From positions 26,315-90,314 of the forward strand of contig NZ_JBHLXE010000076.1 of assembly GCF_042432445.1 (NCBI RefSeq): DNA of 64,000 nt. Direction: 5' to 3'. This document shows, in pieces, positions 1 through 8,956 of this stretch. The first letter of the stretch is position 1. Every line of letters starts with the position of its first letter. The notes under the pieces were generated by a model. That model did not search any database and was not told the DNA's origin. It saw only the letters and a program-made list of their open reading frames with translations. Source of the stretch: Thorsellia kenyensis (lineage in GTDB: Bacteria; Pseudomonadota; Gammaproteobacteria; Enterobacterales; Thorselliaceae). The translations under genes and the position numbers were made by a program.

Positions 1-737
1 ATGAATTGAGATGCATCTAAGAGACTTTCATGGGTACCAGTATCTAGCCATGCAAAACCACGTCCAAGTAACTGAACATTTAGTTTACCTGCATCTAAAT
101 ACATCTGGTTAAGTGTTGTTATTTCAAGTTCTCCTCTGTGAGAAGGTTTTACCTGCTTCGCTAATTCCACAACATCTTTATCATAAAAATAAAGACCTGT
201 TACTGCCCAATTCGATTTGGGATGAGCTGGTTTTTCTTCTAAGGATATCGCTTTAAAGTGATTATCAAATTCAACGACACCAAAACGCTCAGGATCCATT
301 ACCTGGTAACCAAAAATAGTCGCACCTGACTCGTGAGAAGTTGCCTGAGCCAGTTTTTCCGCAAAGCCTTGGCCATAATAGATGTTGTCACCTAAAACTA
401 ATGCACATCTATGATTATTAATGAAGTCTTCTCCAATCAAGAAAGCCTGTGCAAGGCCATCAGGGCTAGGCTGAATTTCATAAGAGAGATTGATACCAAA
501 TTGCTCTCCACCGCCTAAGAGTCTTTTGAATGCTGGTAAATCATCAGGTGTGGTAATAATGAGTATATCTCTTATTCCTGCTAGCATGAGTACAGAAATA
601 GGGTAATAAATCATAGGTTTATCATAAATAGGTAATAATTGCTTTGACACGCCACGAGTTATTGGATGTAAGCGAGTGCCTGAACCTCCGGCGAGGATAA
701 TGCCTTTTATATTTTGTTCTGGAACGATGTTATTCAT
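1..737 (-). CDS. rmlA: Glucose-1-phosphate thymidylyltransferase RmlA, 3' end outside window
   Basis: RmlA condenses glucose-1-phosphate with dTTP to give dTDP-glucose, the first step of dTDP-L-rhamnose synthesis for surface polysaccharide. I translated the minus strand from the ATG at 737-735: 245 residues run off the window start, against about 290 in the family. The nucleotide-binding signature LAGGSGTRL is at residues 15-23, followed by SKQLLPIYDKPM, and later GDNIYYG and EEKPAHPKSNWAVTGLYFYD, all typical of RmlA. About eight residues precede the usual N-terminus. It lies 82 bases downstream of rmlB on the same strand, so the two are probably cotranscribed; rmlC and rmlD, if present, would be beyond the window edge. 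Confidence 0.93.
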   Translation of the reverse strand, partial: MNNIVPEQNIKGIILAGGSGTRLHPITRGVSKQLLPIYDKPMIYYPISVLMLAGIRDILIITTPDDLPAFKRLLGGGEQFGINLSYEIQPSPDGLAQAFLIGEDFINNHRCALVLGDNIYYGQGFAEKLAQATSHESGATIFGYQVMDPERFGVVEFDNHFKAISLEEKPAHPKSNWAVTGLYFYDKDVVELAKQVKPSHRGELEITTLNQMYLDAGKLNVQLLGRGFAWLDTGTHESLLDASQF

Positions 738-819
738 AGGGTTTAAGGTTCACCTTGTGCTTATAGTCTTTGAAATTGAATTAATTAAATTAAAAAAGTT
801 TATCAATGAGGCGTTAAAT

Positions 820-1896
820 TTACTTCTTAACACCTAAATTTACACCTAATCTTTCACCTTGGTAGGAACCATCTTTAACTTGTTGCCACCAATCTTGATT
901 TTCTAGATACCAGATAACTGTTTTTTTAATACCAGATTCAAATGTTTCTTTTGGTTTCCAGCCTAGTTCTTTATCAATTTTGCTGGCATCTATGGCATAT
1001 CTCACGTCATGGCCAGGTCTATCTGTAACAAAGGTAATTAAGTCTTCATATTTTTGTATTTTACTTGGTTTGTTAGGAACAAGTTCTTCTAAGAGTGAAC
1101 AAATTGTTTTAACCACATCAATATTCTTGCGTTCATTATGCCCACCGATATTATATGTTTCTCCTACTTTACCTTTTGATATCACGGTATAAAGAGCGGC
1201 AGCATGATCATCTACATATAGCCAATCTCGTATTTGACCACCATCACCATAGACCGGCAAAGATTTTCCCTCAAGCGCATTAAGGATCATAAGAGGAATT
1301 AGTTTTTCTGGGAAATGAAAGGGCCCGTAATTATTTGAGCAGTTAGTTACCAGTGTAGGTAAACCATAAGTTCTGTGCCAAGCTCTAACAAGGTGATCGC
1401 TTGCTGCTTTTGATGCAGAATAAGGACTACTTGGTGCGTAAGGGGTAGTTTCTGTGAAAAAATCATCCGTACCATGCAGATCGCCAAAAACTTCATCGGT
1501 TGAGATATGATGAAAACGGAAAAGGGCTTTCTTTTCATTACTTAAAGACTGATAAAAGTGGCGAGTTGCTTCAAGGAGCGTATAGGTGCCAACTATGTTT
1601 GTTTCAATAAAGGCAGAAGGGCCATCAATTGATCTATCAACATGGCTCTCAGCGGCTAAGTGCATTACTGCATCGGGTTGATAATTATTAAAAACGTTTT
1701 GAATTGCCGTATAATCACATATATCAGCTTGGACAAAAGTAAATCTCTCATTATTTTCAAATTGCTTTAGTGAATTTAAATTGCCTGCATAAGTTAATTT
1801 ATCAAGGACTAAGACACTATCATTGGTAGAATCGATGATATGGCGTACAACAGCTGAACCTATAAATCCAGCACCACCAGTTACAATAATTTTCAT
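820..1896 (-). CDS. rmlB: dTDP-glucose 4,6-dehydratase RmlB
   Basis: RmlB converts dTDP-glucose to dTDP-4-keto-6-deoxyglucose, the second step to dTDP-L-rhamnose. It is an extended short-chain dehydrogenase of 358 residues. Visible are the NAD-binding TGGAGFIG at residues 6-13, the catalytic Thr-Asp-Glu at 133-135 within STDEVFGD, and YSASK with Tyr159 and Lys163. I chose the ATG at 1896 because GAGG lies 8 bases before it; an upstream in-frame TTG at 1908 would give four extra residues and overlaps that ribosome-binding site. rmlA follows on the same strand. Family assignment is secure. Confidence 0.96.
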   Translation of the reverse strand: MKIIVTGGAGFIGSAVVRHIIDSTNDSVLVLDKLTYAGNLNSLKQFENNERFTFVQADICDYTAIQNVFNNYQPDAVMHLAAESHVDRSIDGPSAFIETNIVGTYTLLEATRHFYQSLSNEKKALFRFHHISTDEVFGDLHGTDDFFTETTPYAPSSPYSASKAASDHLVRAWHRTYGLPTLVTNCSNNYGPFHFPEKLIPLMILNALEGKSLPVYGDGGQIRDWLYVDDHAAALYTVISKGKVGETYNIGGHNERKNIDVVKTICSLLEELVPNKPSKIQKYEDLITFVTDRPGHDVRYAIDASKIDKELGWKPKETFESGIKKTVIWYLENQDWWQQVKDGSYQGERLGVNLGVKK

Positions 1897-2011
1897 AAGG
1901 ATCCTCAAATTGGAAGAATAAAGATGTTAATAGATTGTTTAATTCTACCATAAATTAAATCAACAGTTAACTTTACTCTTATCTATAATTAGGCGATTAG
2001 CTGGAGTTAAA

Positions 2012-2920
2012 CTATTCATTTTTTTCATTGAATCGATCATATTCAAATTGTGCAGTTGCAATCCACGCACTCGTATAAAGAGTTAAAATGGCAAACAAAT
2101 AAAAAAACATCATTAAAGTAAGTAATGAACCAAAAACCGCTGCCGATGGAGAGCTACTCAAGATAGGAAGAAATTTTGACATTCCGTATTTAATGATTTC
2201 AAATCCAACTGCGGCTAGCACGGCTCCACGTAAAAGTAGTTTTTTTGATGGACGTCTTGAGGGTAAGGAGATAAATACCCACATAAAAACTAAATAGTTA
2301 GCTGTGAGTGAAATTGTCAGGGTAAATAATCTTACAATATACTGCAGAAACATACTGTTTTCTAATGCCAAAAGTTCAACCAAGAGATATTGTTTCGAGA
2401 TCGCAAATGAACTGATTAAAATTGTGATGATAATTGCAAAAACGAGTCCAACTAAGCTGATAAAATCCAAAAGGTATTGTTTTAAAAAAGAGTGTTTTAC
2501 CTCGTCATCACCTGCAATTTCCTCGGATGTCTGAAAACGTATGGCTTTTCTTAAGTTCGTCATCCATCCTACGCTAGAATAAAATGCAATCACAAGCCCC
2601 ATGATCCCAACAGATGTTCTTTGATTAATGGCTGTATCTATAATGTTTTTAAGTGTGTTAGCTAAATTTTCATCCCCAATGTTGCTGACTATTTTTTCTT
2701 GTATTTGTTGGAGATATTCAGGGTTATTGATTAAAAAACTTCCCAAGCCCGCAAAAGAAATCATAAGGACGGGAATTAATGACAGGAATGAGAAAAAACT
2801 GATCCCTGCACTGAGTTGTAAGCCCATCCTAGAATCAAAGCGTTTAAAGGCAGTGATATGATGTTTTAAAGGCGGAAAATTCAAAATCATTCTAATAATT
2901 TTTTTAAAAATTTGAAGCAT
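2012..2920 (-). CDS. yihY: YihY/BrkB family inner-membrane protein
   Basis: A 302-residue membrane protein of the YihY (UPF0761/BrkB) family, once mislabelled ribonuclease BN. The sequence has the family motif around residues 33-45 (LQLSAGISFFSFLSLIPVL), and about six hydrophobic segments between residues 30 and 295. The SSVGWMTNLRKA stretch near residue 117 is also typical. Function in the family is unresolved; transport or lipid movement across the inner membrane has been suggested. No neighbour points to a specific role, and it appears to be a single-gene unit. No strong ribosome-binding site is visible before the ATG at 2920. Confidence 0.85.
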   Translation of the reverse strand: MLQIFKKIIRMILNFPPLKHHITAFKRFDSRMGLQLSAGISFFSFLSLIPVLMISFAGLGSFLINNPEYLQQIQEKIVSNIGDENLANTLKNIIDTAINQRTSVGIMGLVIAFYSSVGWMTNLRKAIRFQTSEEIAGDDEVKHSFLKQYLLDFISLVGLVFAIIITILISSFAISKQYLLVELLALENSMFLQYIVRLFTLTISLTANYLVFMWVFISLPSRRPSKKLLLRGAVLAAVGFEIIKYGMSKFLPILSSSPSAAVFGSLLTLMMFFYLFAILTLYTSAWIATAQFEYDRFNEKNE

Positions 2921-3265
2921 AACTGAGCAAACCCTTTGCTGTAAAAGAAAACAAACACAAGTCTAACATGTAAAACACGGAATAAAATAATATTTACAAG
3001 TAAATAATTATTATTAAAAGATCAACGACTATATTTTAAAATACTTATAAGGGATAAATGCCAATACGGCATTAGTTGTTAAGCTATTTCATCACTTATT
3101 GACATATAATTCAAATATCGCTACAAGTCACTTTAAATCTCAGATGAGAATATCCGCTTGAAAATTGACCTTATAATTAAACAAGTTGATTAGTATTATG
3201 AAGTTCATTTAGCCATCGGTCATCTGAATGAAGAGGCTTCTGTCCTAGAAAGTTTATCTTACAAA
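2921..3265. other. Intergenic region, no gene recognised
   Basis: AT-rich spacer of about 345 bases between the YihY-type gene and the acetyltransferase gene. The only structure I see is a weak hairpin, AATGCC/GGCATT, at 3057-3073. I found no RNA gene or convincing coding remnant. Confidence 0.5.
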
Positions 3266-3832
3266 TTATGCCTCATTTCTGCCACTATTCCCCTGACTGA
3301 ATTCATTTTTTAGTAAAGAATATATTTTATGATCAATAAATATGCCATTCACTAACTCATTTTCTCTGGCAATGCCTTCAAATTTAAATGCAAATTTTAA
3401 CGGGATAGATTCACTTTTATTGTTGCCAACAGCACATCGAATCACTACTTTATTAAGCATTAACTCATAAAATCCTCTTTGGAGTAGAAAGTTTACTGCA
3501 AATTTCACAAATCCTTTCCCTTGGTATTTTTCACTGATCCAATAACCTACATAACCAATTTTATTTTGTTTATCAATTTTGTTAAAAGATACTGTACCAA
3601 TAGGCTTCATATCAAACAGTATAATATAAGTTTCAGCTGTACCTTCTTCCATCTCTTTTATAGCGTTTTTAATAAAATATTCTGAATCTTTAATATGAGT
3701 TACATAGTTAGGCCATGCTAACCAGACAGACAAATACTCTCTGTTATCTGATATGAGTGAAAAAAGATCTGTGGCAAATTTTAAGTCTGGTTTTGCCAGG
3801 TTTAATTGTTGAAATTCACTATTATTCATCAT
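3266..3832 (-). CDS. GNAT N-acetyltransferase, RimJ/RimL-like
   Basis: A 188-residue protein of the GNAT fold resembling the RimJ/RimL group that acetylates protein N-termini or small amines with acetyl-CoA. The N-terminal half has LDLF-like and WLAWPNYV elements seen in RimL relatives. The acetyl-CoA pyrophosphate loop is YQGKGFVKFAV near residues 108-118, preceded by IGYVGYWISEKY. The substrate cannot be read from sequence. AGGG lies about 7 bases before the first of two adjacent ATG codons, so I keep 3832. It is isolated between two long spacers and could be an accessory gene; a decayed mobile element lies just upstream of its start. Confidence 0.78.
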   Translation of the reverse strand: MMNNSEFQQLNLAKPDLKFATDLFSLISDNREYLSVWLAWPNYVTHIKDSEYFIKNAIKEMEEGTAETYIILFDMKPIGTVSFNKIDKQNKIGYVGYWISEKYQGKGFVKFAVNFLLQRGFYELMLNKVVIRCAVGNNKSESIPLKFAFKFEGIARENELVNGIFIDHKIYSLLKNEFSQGNSGRNEA

Positions 3833-3950
3833 ATTGTTGCCCTATTAAATAATTATATGTTCATTTAAAAAGAGTTGTAGGCTGAAAGCTATTAGCATTG
3901 CCGATTTTTTGTAGGATGACTGCTCACCAGTCTATTGTGCGACTCTTTGC

Positions 3951-3978
3951 TCAAGAATCTATGATCAAGAATCTATGA
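3951..3978. repeat. 14-bp perfect tandem duplication
   Basis: The unit TCAAGAATCTATGA occurs twice head to tail (3951-3964 and 3965-3978) in the spacer beside the probable TnpB fragment. It looks like a replication-slippage or scar duplication; no function is apparent. Confidence 0.85.
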
Positions 3979-4012
3979 TCAGAAACGATGAGCACCACCA
4001 ATTTTAAATCTC

Positions 4013-4108
4013 TTATCCCTTTGTGTTGGATGTGAATGCCATATTGAGGTCGCTATCATGTTCTTTATCGCAAATAGGGCAAATCCAGCAAAATCTATGC
4101 AAGGGCAT
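4013..4108 (-). pseudogene. Probable fragment of an IS200/IS605-type TnpB C-terminus
   Basis: A 31-codon open stretch on the minus strand reads MPLHRFCWICPICDKEHD followed by SDLNMAF. This resembles the end of the TnpB (OrfB) zinc ribbon and RuvC-III motif, usually of the form CPxCG..HDRDxNAAxNI. Only the second Cys pair and the HDxDxN part are present; the first Cys pair and the rest of the roughly 370-residue protein are absent, and stops or frameshifts bound it on both sides. Past the TAA, another frame reads GIRDLKLV, which could be the original continuation (NI..GIR.L). Short motif length makes this tentative. If right, it is a relic of a lost insertion sequence. Confidence 0.4.
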
Positions 4109-4211
4109 CAAAGCCATCTTATGATTGAAGCAATGGCACGTGTTAGAAGTGAAGCTGGGCTTTTACAATATGTTTAGCGAGTTGCGAAACTTTGCTGGTC
4201 AAATTTTAATA

Positions 4212-4246
4212 AAACTATGCCAACAAACTATGCCAACAAACTATGC
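4212..4246. repeat. 13-bp tandem repeat, about 2.7 copies
   Basis: The unit AAACTATGCCAAC is repeated at 4212-4224 and 4225-4237, with a partial third copy to 4246. It is followed by a small hairpin, ACTCTCT/AGAGAGT (4251-4276). Together with the duplication at 3951-3978 it marks this spacer as rearranged. Confidence 0.85.
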
Positions 4247-4392
4247 TAAGACTCTCTCGGAATTTTTCAAGAGAGTAATTTAAAATTTAAAGTAAGGCCA
4301 AGTGATTACTTTAATGACTGCATTGGATCTTTAAAATGGGCTATGGCTATAAGAAATTCAAGCTAAACTATAACTATAATTAACGAATGAAC

Positions 4393-4414
4393 AGGTGGTC
4401 TTAACAGGCCACCT
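4393..4414 (-). terminator. Candidate terminator after trpCF
   Basis: AGGTGGTCT and AGGCCACCT pair over nine positions (one G-T) with a TAAC loop, about 50 bases past the trpCF stop. The run of T after it on the minus strand is weak (GTTCATTC), so it may be an imperfect terminator. Confidence 0.45.
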
Positions 4415-4464
4415 TGAAATAAAAGCGGTATATAGAAAACGTAAATTATAGTATCAGTATTTGC

Positions 4465-5859
4465 CTAATAGTTACGTAAATTTATAAATGCATGGTTTAT
4501 TTTTTCTGCAGATTTTATTGCTGGCGTACTTTCAACCCCGGAATTAAAATCTAGCCCACCACAATTAAAATTAGCAGCTTCTTTGCAGTTATCAGGAGTC
4601 AGACCGCCAGCTAATAAAATATTTGAAAAATCCTCATGACGATGATCACTAAATACCGACCAATCAAAAGTCTTACCTGTTCCTCCTGGACCATGATCAA
4701 AAACATAATTATCGATATTAACCCAATCTCGTGAGGGTAATTTTTTCTCAATACTTAGGGCTTTCCATATTTGACATGCTGCAGGCAATTTTTTTCTTAG
4801 CATATTGACATACGCTTGATTTTCCTGCCCGTGAAGTTGAATCGCTGATAAATTTAACTCGTCGGCTATAGATGCGATATGATCAATATTATCGTTTCTA
4901 AAAACACCAACATAATCTAAGGGTGCACCGAGCATGATATTTTTTGCTTGAGTCACAGAAATATGCCGAGGGGTGTTTTGAACAAATATCAATCCACCGT
5001 AAATTGCACCAGCATCATAGGCTGCTTTCGCATCTTGTGCTCGAGTGAGTCCACAAATTTTATTACGTCCAAAAAGAATTTTTTTGATCTCTTTTTCTAA
5101 ATTATCTTCAGCCATGAGGGCGCTACCTATAAGAAAACCATCAACATAGTTGCTAAGACGTCTCACATCAGGGTATTGGCGTATTCCAGACTCACTGATG
5201 ATAATGGTATCTTCGGGTATTTTAGGTGCTAAATTTAGTGTGGTTTGAAGATTAACGCTAAGATCACGTAAATCTCGATTATTAATACCAATGACTTTAG
5301 CACCAAGTTCAATGGCTCTTTGTAGTTCAATTTCATTACTGACTTCGGTTAGAATGCCCATATCAAGTTCATGAGCTACAGCTGAAAGTGATTTATATTG
5401 ATCATCATTAAGAACCGACAACATCAACAAAATAGCATCAGCTTGATGGTGCCTAGCAAGTTTTATTTGATATTCGTCAATAATAAAATCTTTACATAAA
5501 ATGGGTTGGTGTACAAGGGCGCTGACTTTAGGTAGATAAGAAAAATCCCCTTGGAAATAAGGTTCATCAGTTAAAACAGATATGGCTGCTGCATAATGTT
5601 TATAAATAGTAGCTATAGCTTCAATGTCAAAAGTAGGTCTTATCACGCCTTTAGAGGGCGAAGCTTTCTTGCATTCCAAGATAAACTGACATTGAGTCTT
5701 AGTAAATGCTTGATAAAAACTTCTGGTGGACTGAGTTAAAAGGCTATTAAAAGAATCGAGTGGAAATGTTTCTTTTTTATGCATAATCCAGGAGATTTTA
5801 TCAGTTAAGATTTTTTCAAGTACCGTCTGTTTTAATTCTTGTGGAATAGAATAAGCCAT
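4465..5859 (-). CDS. trpCF: Bifunctional indole-3-glycerol-phosphate synthase / phosphoribosylanthranilate isomerase
   Basis: This 464-residue fusion carries out two consecutive steps of tryptophan synthesis: PRA isomerisation to CdRP (TrpF) and ring closure to indole-3-glycerol phosphate (TrpC). Residues 1 to about 258 are TrpC: ILECKKASPSKG (60-71), LCKDFIIDEYQI (121-132), INNRDL (192-197) and SESG (222-225). Residues from about 265 are TrpF, with KICGLTRAQDAKAAYDAGA and FVQNTPRHIS. The fused order is the enterobacterial and Pasteurella type (often called trpC). No other trp gene lies nearby, so it is separated from the rest of the pathway here. I see no leader peptide or attenuator upstream. 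Confidence 0.95.
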   Translation of the reverse strand: MAYSIPQELKQTVLEKILTDKISWIMHKKETFPLDSFNSLLTQSTRSFYQAFTKTQCQFILECKKASPSKGVIRPTFDIEAIATIYKHYAAAISVLTDEPYFQGDFSYLPKVSALVHQPILCKDFIIDEYQIKLARHHQADAILLMLSVLNDDQYKSLSAVAHELDMGILTEVSNEIELQRAIELGAKVIGINNRDLRDLSVNLQTTLNLAPKIPEDTIIISESGIRQYPDVRRLSNYVDGFLIGSALMAEDNLEKEIKKILFGRNKICGLTRAQDAKAAYDAGAIYGGLIFVQNTPRHISVTQAKNIMLGAPLDYVGVFRNDNIDHIASIADELNLSAIQLHGQENQAYVNMLRKKLPAACQIWKALSIEKKLPSRDWVNIDNYVFDHGPGGTGKTFDWSVFSDHRHEDFSNILLAGGLTPDNCKEAANFNCGGLDFNSGVESTPAIKSAEKINHAFINLRNY

Positions 5860-5956
5860 CGCGTGCTCCTTGTTAATTCATATAGTGCGTTAATTAAAAA
5901 TTGAATAGGGCATAAACTAAAAATCGTTATTTGTTATATAATTATAATAATTAGAG

Positions 5957-6751
5957 TCATTGCATAAATTGTACATAATTGCTATACAAAAGTTTACCGC
6001 TGATGGCAAATGAAACTATCACTAACATCGGACGAATAATTTTTTGCCCCTTAGAAATCACTAATCTTGCGCCGATATTTGCTCCGATAATTTGACCTAC
6101 AAGCATAATTATACCAAGAGGCCACAAGATATTACCTGTCAAACTGAAGAACAATAAGCTGGCAAAATTTGAAGTGAAATTCATGACCTTGGCGTGTGCG
6201 GTAGCATTAACAAGATTAAAACCCATCAAGGTTACAAATGCCAAAGCAAAAAAAGAACCTGTAGCTGGGCCAAAAAAACCATCATAAAAACCAATGAGTC
6301 CTGTAAAAGCTCCCATTGTAAAATAACCTATCTTTGCAGGTCTAGTCTCTTGCCCCAATTTGGGAGAAAATAAAAAATAGAAACCTATAATGAAAATCAT
6401 GACAGGTAATAAAAGTTGCAATACTTGGGCAGATATAAACTGGATAAGAGACGCACCGAAAACTGCGCCACAAAAAGTAGTCGCAATAAGTGTTTTACAA
6501 CGGTTTAAATCGACTATTTTTTTTCTAATAAAATATAAGCTAGCCGAAAAAGATCCCCCTACAGCTTGTAATTTGTTGGTCGCAAGTGCTTCAACCGGGG
6601 TCATACCAGGAACAGTCAAAAGAATTGGAATTGTTATCAATCCCCCACCTCCAGCAATAGAATCTATAAATCCTGCTATTAGAGCAACAGCAAATAAAAT
6701 TAACAAGAGGCTGGGACCATATAGGGTGAAAAAATCTGCTAGATATTCCAT
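5957..6751 (-). CDS. yfcA: TSUP family membrane transporter YfcA
   Basis: A 264-residue TauE/SafE (TSUP) family permease, close to E. coli YfcA along its whole length. GFIDSIAGGGGLITIPILL (residues 27-45) and ATNKLQAVGGSFSASLYFIRKK are nearly identical blocks, and GFYDGFFGPATGSF and NATAHAKVMNFTSN follow. About eight hydrophobic segments are present. The family exports or imports sulfonates, sulfite or organic anions, but the YfcA substrate is not known to me. It starts 8 bases after the EamA gene ends, with AAGG before the ATG, so the two are co-translated. In E. coli yfcA also lies close to aroC. Confidence 0.9.
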   Translation of the reverse strand: MEYLADFFTLYGPSLLLILFAVALIAGFIDSIAGGGGLITIPILLTVPGMTPVEALATNKLQAVGGSFSASLYFIRKKIVDLNRCKTLIATTFCGAVFGASLIQFISAQVLQLLLPVMIFIIGFYFLFSPKLGQETRPAKIGYFTMGAFTGLIGFYDGFFGPATGSFFALAFVTLMGFNLVNATAHAKVMNFTSNFASLLFFSLTGNILWPLGIIMLVGQIIGANIGARLVISKGQKIIRPMLVIVSFAISGKLLYSNYVQFMQ

Positions 6752-6759
6752 AGTATGCC

Positions 6760-7641
6760 TTAAGAAGTAAATTTTTTATTAGAAAAATAAATATTCAAAG
6801 AGAGACCAGTCATTATTAATAGTGCAGCTAATCCTTCATATAGGTGCAATCTTTCATTTAGTATTAAAAAAGCGGAAAGCATGCCAAAAACAGGTACTAA
6901 TAAAGAAAGTGGGGAGACAACAGTCGTACCATGCTTATACATAAGCCAGAACCAGAGACTAAATCCTAACAAGGTATTTCCAATCGATTGCCAAAGTATA
7001 CTAGCCCAAGCATAAAAAGGCGCTTTAGAGATACTATCAATAATTGCATCTATCCCATCGAGAAAAAGTGACATGAATGATAGTGGAATGGATGAATAGA
7101 GGCTACCCCATATAAGGAAGTTCATCATTTTGACTTTCCCTACTTTTCTAGCAACGATATTACTACATGCCCAGGAAAAGGATGCAATTAAACATAAACC
7201 TAATCCAATTATTGTGATATTGCCGACGTTATTTTGAATCCCTGACATTGCAATCAATATAAATCCAATAATACAAATAGTAATTGAGATTAATTGATAT
7301 TTATTTGGAACATCTTTAAATATAATAAATGAGAGGAATAAAGAAAAAAATATTTGCGATTGCATTAATAAAGAGGCAATGCCTGGGGATATGTAGCCTT
7401 GAAGGGCGAAAAATAAAATACCAAATTGACCAAAACCTAAGAAAAAGCCATTAAGCATTAGATACTTAACAGGAATGTCAGGTTTTTTAAAGAAAAAAGC
7501 CCAAGGTAAAAATGTCAGTATAAATCTGAGTGCAGCAAATAGAAATGGTGGGAAATATTGTAGACCATAGTGAATGACAACAAAATTTGTGCCCCAAATG
7601 CAGGTGACCAAAACAGCAATTAAAATATCTCTAACTGGCAT
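6760..7641 (-). CDS. EamA/DMT family exporter
   Basis: A 293-residue drug/metabolite transporter with two EamA repeats and about ten membrane segments. The N-terminus VLVTCIWGTNFVVIHYGL and FPPFLFAALRFI are typical, and the second repeat begins around residue 150. E. coli EamA (YdeD), an O-acetylserine/cysteine exporter, is the closest I recall, but the substrate is not secure. I start at the ATG at 7641, which has GGGAG 6-7 bases upstream; an in-frame TTG at 7653 would add four residues. The gene is followed 8 bases later by yfcA, so the two exporters probably share a transcript. Confidence 0.82.
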   Translation of the reverse strand: MPVRDILIAVLVTCIWGTNFVVIHYGLQYFPPFLFAALRFILTFLPWAFFFKKPDIPVKYLMLNGFFLGFGQFGILFFALQGYISPGIASLLMQSQIFFSLFLSFIIFKDVPNKYQLISITICIIGFILIAMSGIQNNVGNITIIGLGLCLIASFSWACSNIVARKVGKVKMMNFLIWGSLYSSIPLSFMSLFLDGIDAIIDSISKAPFYAWASILWQSIGNTLLGFSLWFWLMYKHGTTVVSPLSLLVPVFGMLSAFLILNERLHLYEGLAALLIMTGLSLNIYFSNKKFTS

Positions 7642-7760
7642 AGCATCTCCCAAATCTGACTATGAGTAATGTCAATTATTATAAATGAGAGTATTTATTG
7701 ATAAGTTGATAGATAAATAAATACAAGTCACTCGCACGGAAAGTCATAGAACCTTAGGAA

Positions 7761-7798
7761 AATTAACCCATAATACTAAGCTATATTATGGGTTAATT
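7761..7798 (-). terminator. Terminator downstream of aroC
   Basis: AATTAACCCATAAT (7761-7774) and ATTATGGGTTAATT (7785-7798) form a perfect 14-bp stem with a 10-base loop, 40 bases after the aroC stop. On the minus strand the stem runs into TTTTCC. This separates aroC from the EamA gene. Confidence 0.75.
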
Positions 7799-7838
7799 CT
7801 ATTGTAAAAATTAATAAGAATAAGAATGTAAGTATGAT

Positions 7839-8927
7839 CTATTTTAGAATAGGTACAGTCGTTTTAACATCTGCGTTTTGGCCTCTATGTCTTAAAAAAT
7901 GATCCATTAATACAATCGCCATCATTGCTTCTGCAATGGGTACAGCTCTTATCCCAACACAGGGATCGTGTCGTCCTTTAGTTATGATTGGGGATGAGTC
8001 GCCAAATTTATTAATCGTTTGTCCTGGTGTAGTTATACTTGATGTTGGCTTTAATGCTATATGCGCATCTATAGACTGGCCTGTACTTATGCCACCTAAA
8101 ATCCCTCCTGCGTAGTTGCTTAAAAAACCATTAGGGGTCATAGTGTCTCTATGTGTACTGCCTCTTTGATTTACAACTGAAAATCCTGCACCAATTTCTA
8201 CTCCTTTGACTGCATTAATGCTCATTAGGGCGTGTGCAAGATCTGCATCTAATCTATCAAAAACAGGTTCGCCAAGGCCAACAGGAATATTTTCAGCCAC
8301 AATACTGACTTTTGCACCAACTGAATCACCAGATTTTTTTAGTTCTCGAAGTAAGGCGTCTAAATCATCAAATTTAGCTGGATCGGGACAAAAAAAAGCA
8401 TTTTCTTCGACATAATCCCAATTTTTCAAGTCGCACTTTACATCTCCCATCTGAGATAGAAAACCTCTTACCGTCGTACCAAATTTTTCAAATAAGTATT
8501 TTTTAGCGATGGCGCCTGCGGCAACACGCATAGCTGTTTCACGTGCAGATGATCTACCACCGCCACGATAATCTCTTAGGCCATATTTTTGTTCATAAGT
8601 GTAATCCGCATGTCCTGGTCTAAAAAGATCCTTGATGGTGCTATAATCTTGTGAACGTTGGTCGGTATTCTCAATTAGAAGACCGATGCTTGTTCCTGTC
8701 GTTACACCTTCAAAAACACCTGAAAGAATTTTAATTTCATCAGCTTCACGTCTTTGAGTTGTATACTTAGAGGTTCCTGGTTTACGTCTATCAAGATCAA
8801 TCTGAATATCAGCTGCACAAAGTTTTAGACCTGGAGGTACGCCATCGATAATACAACCTAATGCTAAGCCATGCGATTCACCAAAAGTGGTTACTCTAAA
8901 GTGTTGTCCTATGCTATTACCGGCCAT
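7839..8927 (-). CDS. aroC: Chorismate synthase
   Basis: AroC eliminates phosphate from EPSP to make chorismate, the branch-point precursor of aromatic amino acids, folates and quinones; it needs reduced FMN. The 362-residue length is normal. GESHG is at residues 16-20, then GCIIDGVPPG, the RRKPGTSKYTTQRREADE loop, RPGHADYTYEQKYGLRDYR and GGGRSSARET, and near the end GRHDPCVGIRAVPIAEAM. AAGGA precedes the ATG. It begins 29 bases after manA ends and may be cotranscribed with it. It supplies the pathway used by trpCF at 4465-5859. Confidence 0.97.
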   Translation of the reverse strand: MAGNSIGQHFRVTTFGESHGLALGCIIDGVPPGLKLCAADIQIDLDRRKPGTSKYTTQRREADEIKILSGVFEGVTTGTSIGLLIENTDQRSQDYSTIKDLFRPGHADYTYEQKYGLRDYRGGGRSSARETAMRVAAGAIAKKYLFEKFGTTVRGFLSQMGDVKCDLKNWDYVEENAFFCPDPAKFDDLDALLRELKKSGDSVGAKVSIVAENIPVGLGEPVFDRLDADLAHALMSINAVKGVEIGAGFSVVNQRGSTHRDTMTPNGFLSNYAGGILGGISTGQSIDAHIALKPTSSITTPGQTINKFGDSSPIITKGRHDPCVGIRAVPIAEAMMAIVLMDHFLRHRGQNADVKTTVPILK

Positions 8928-8956
8928 GCAAATTCCTTAATAAAATATGAGTAAAG

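Noticed and set aside
1347..1538. Small open frame overlapping rmlB on the same strand in another frame
   Set aside because: Entirely inside rmlB, whose conserved motifs cover this stretch.
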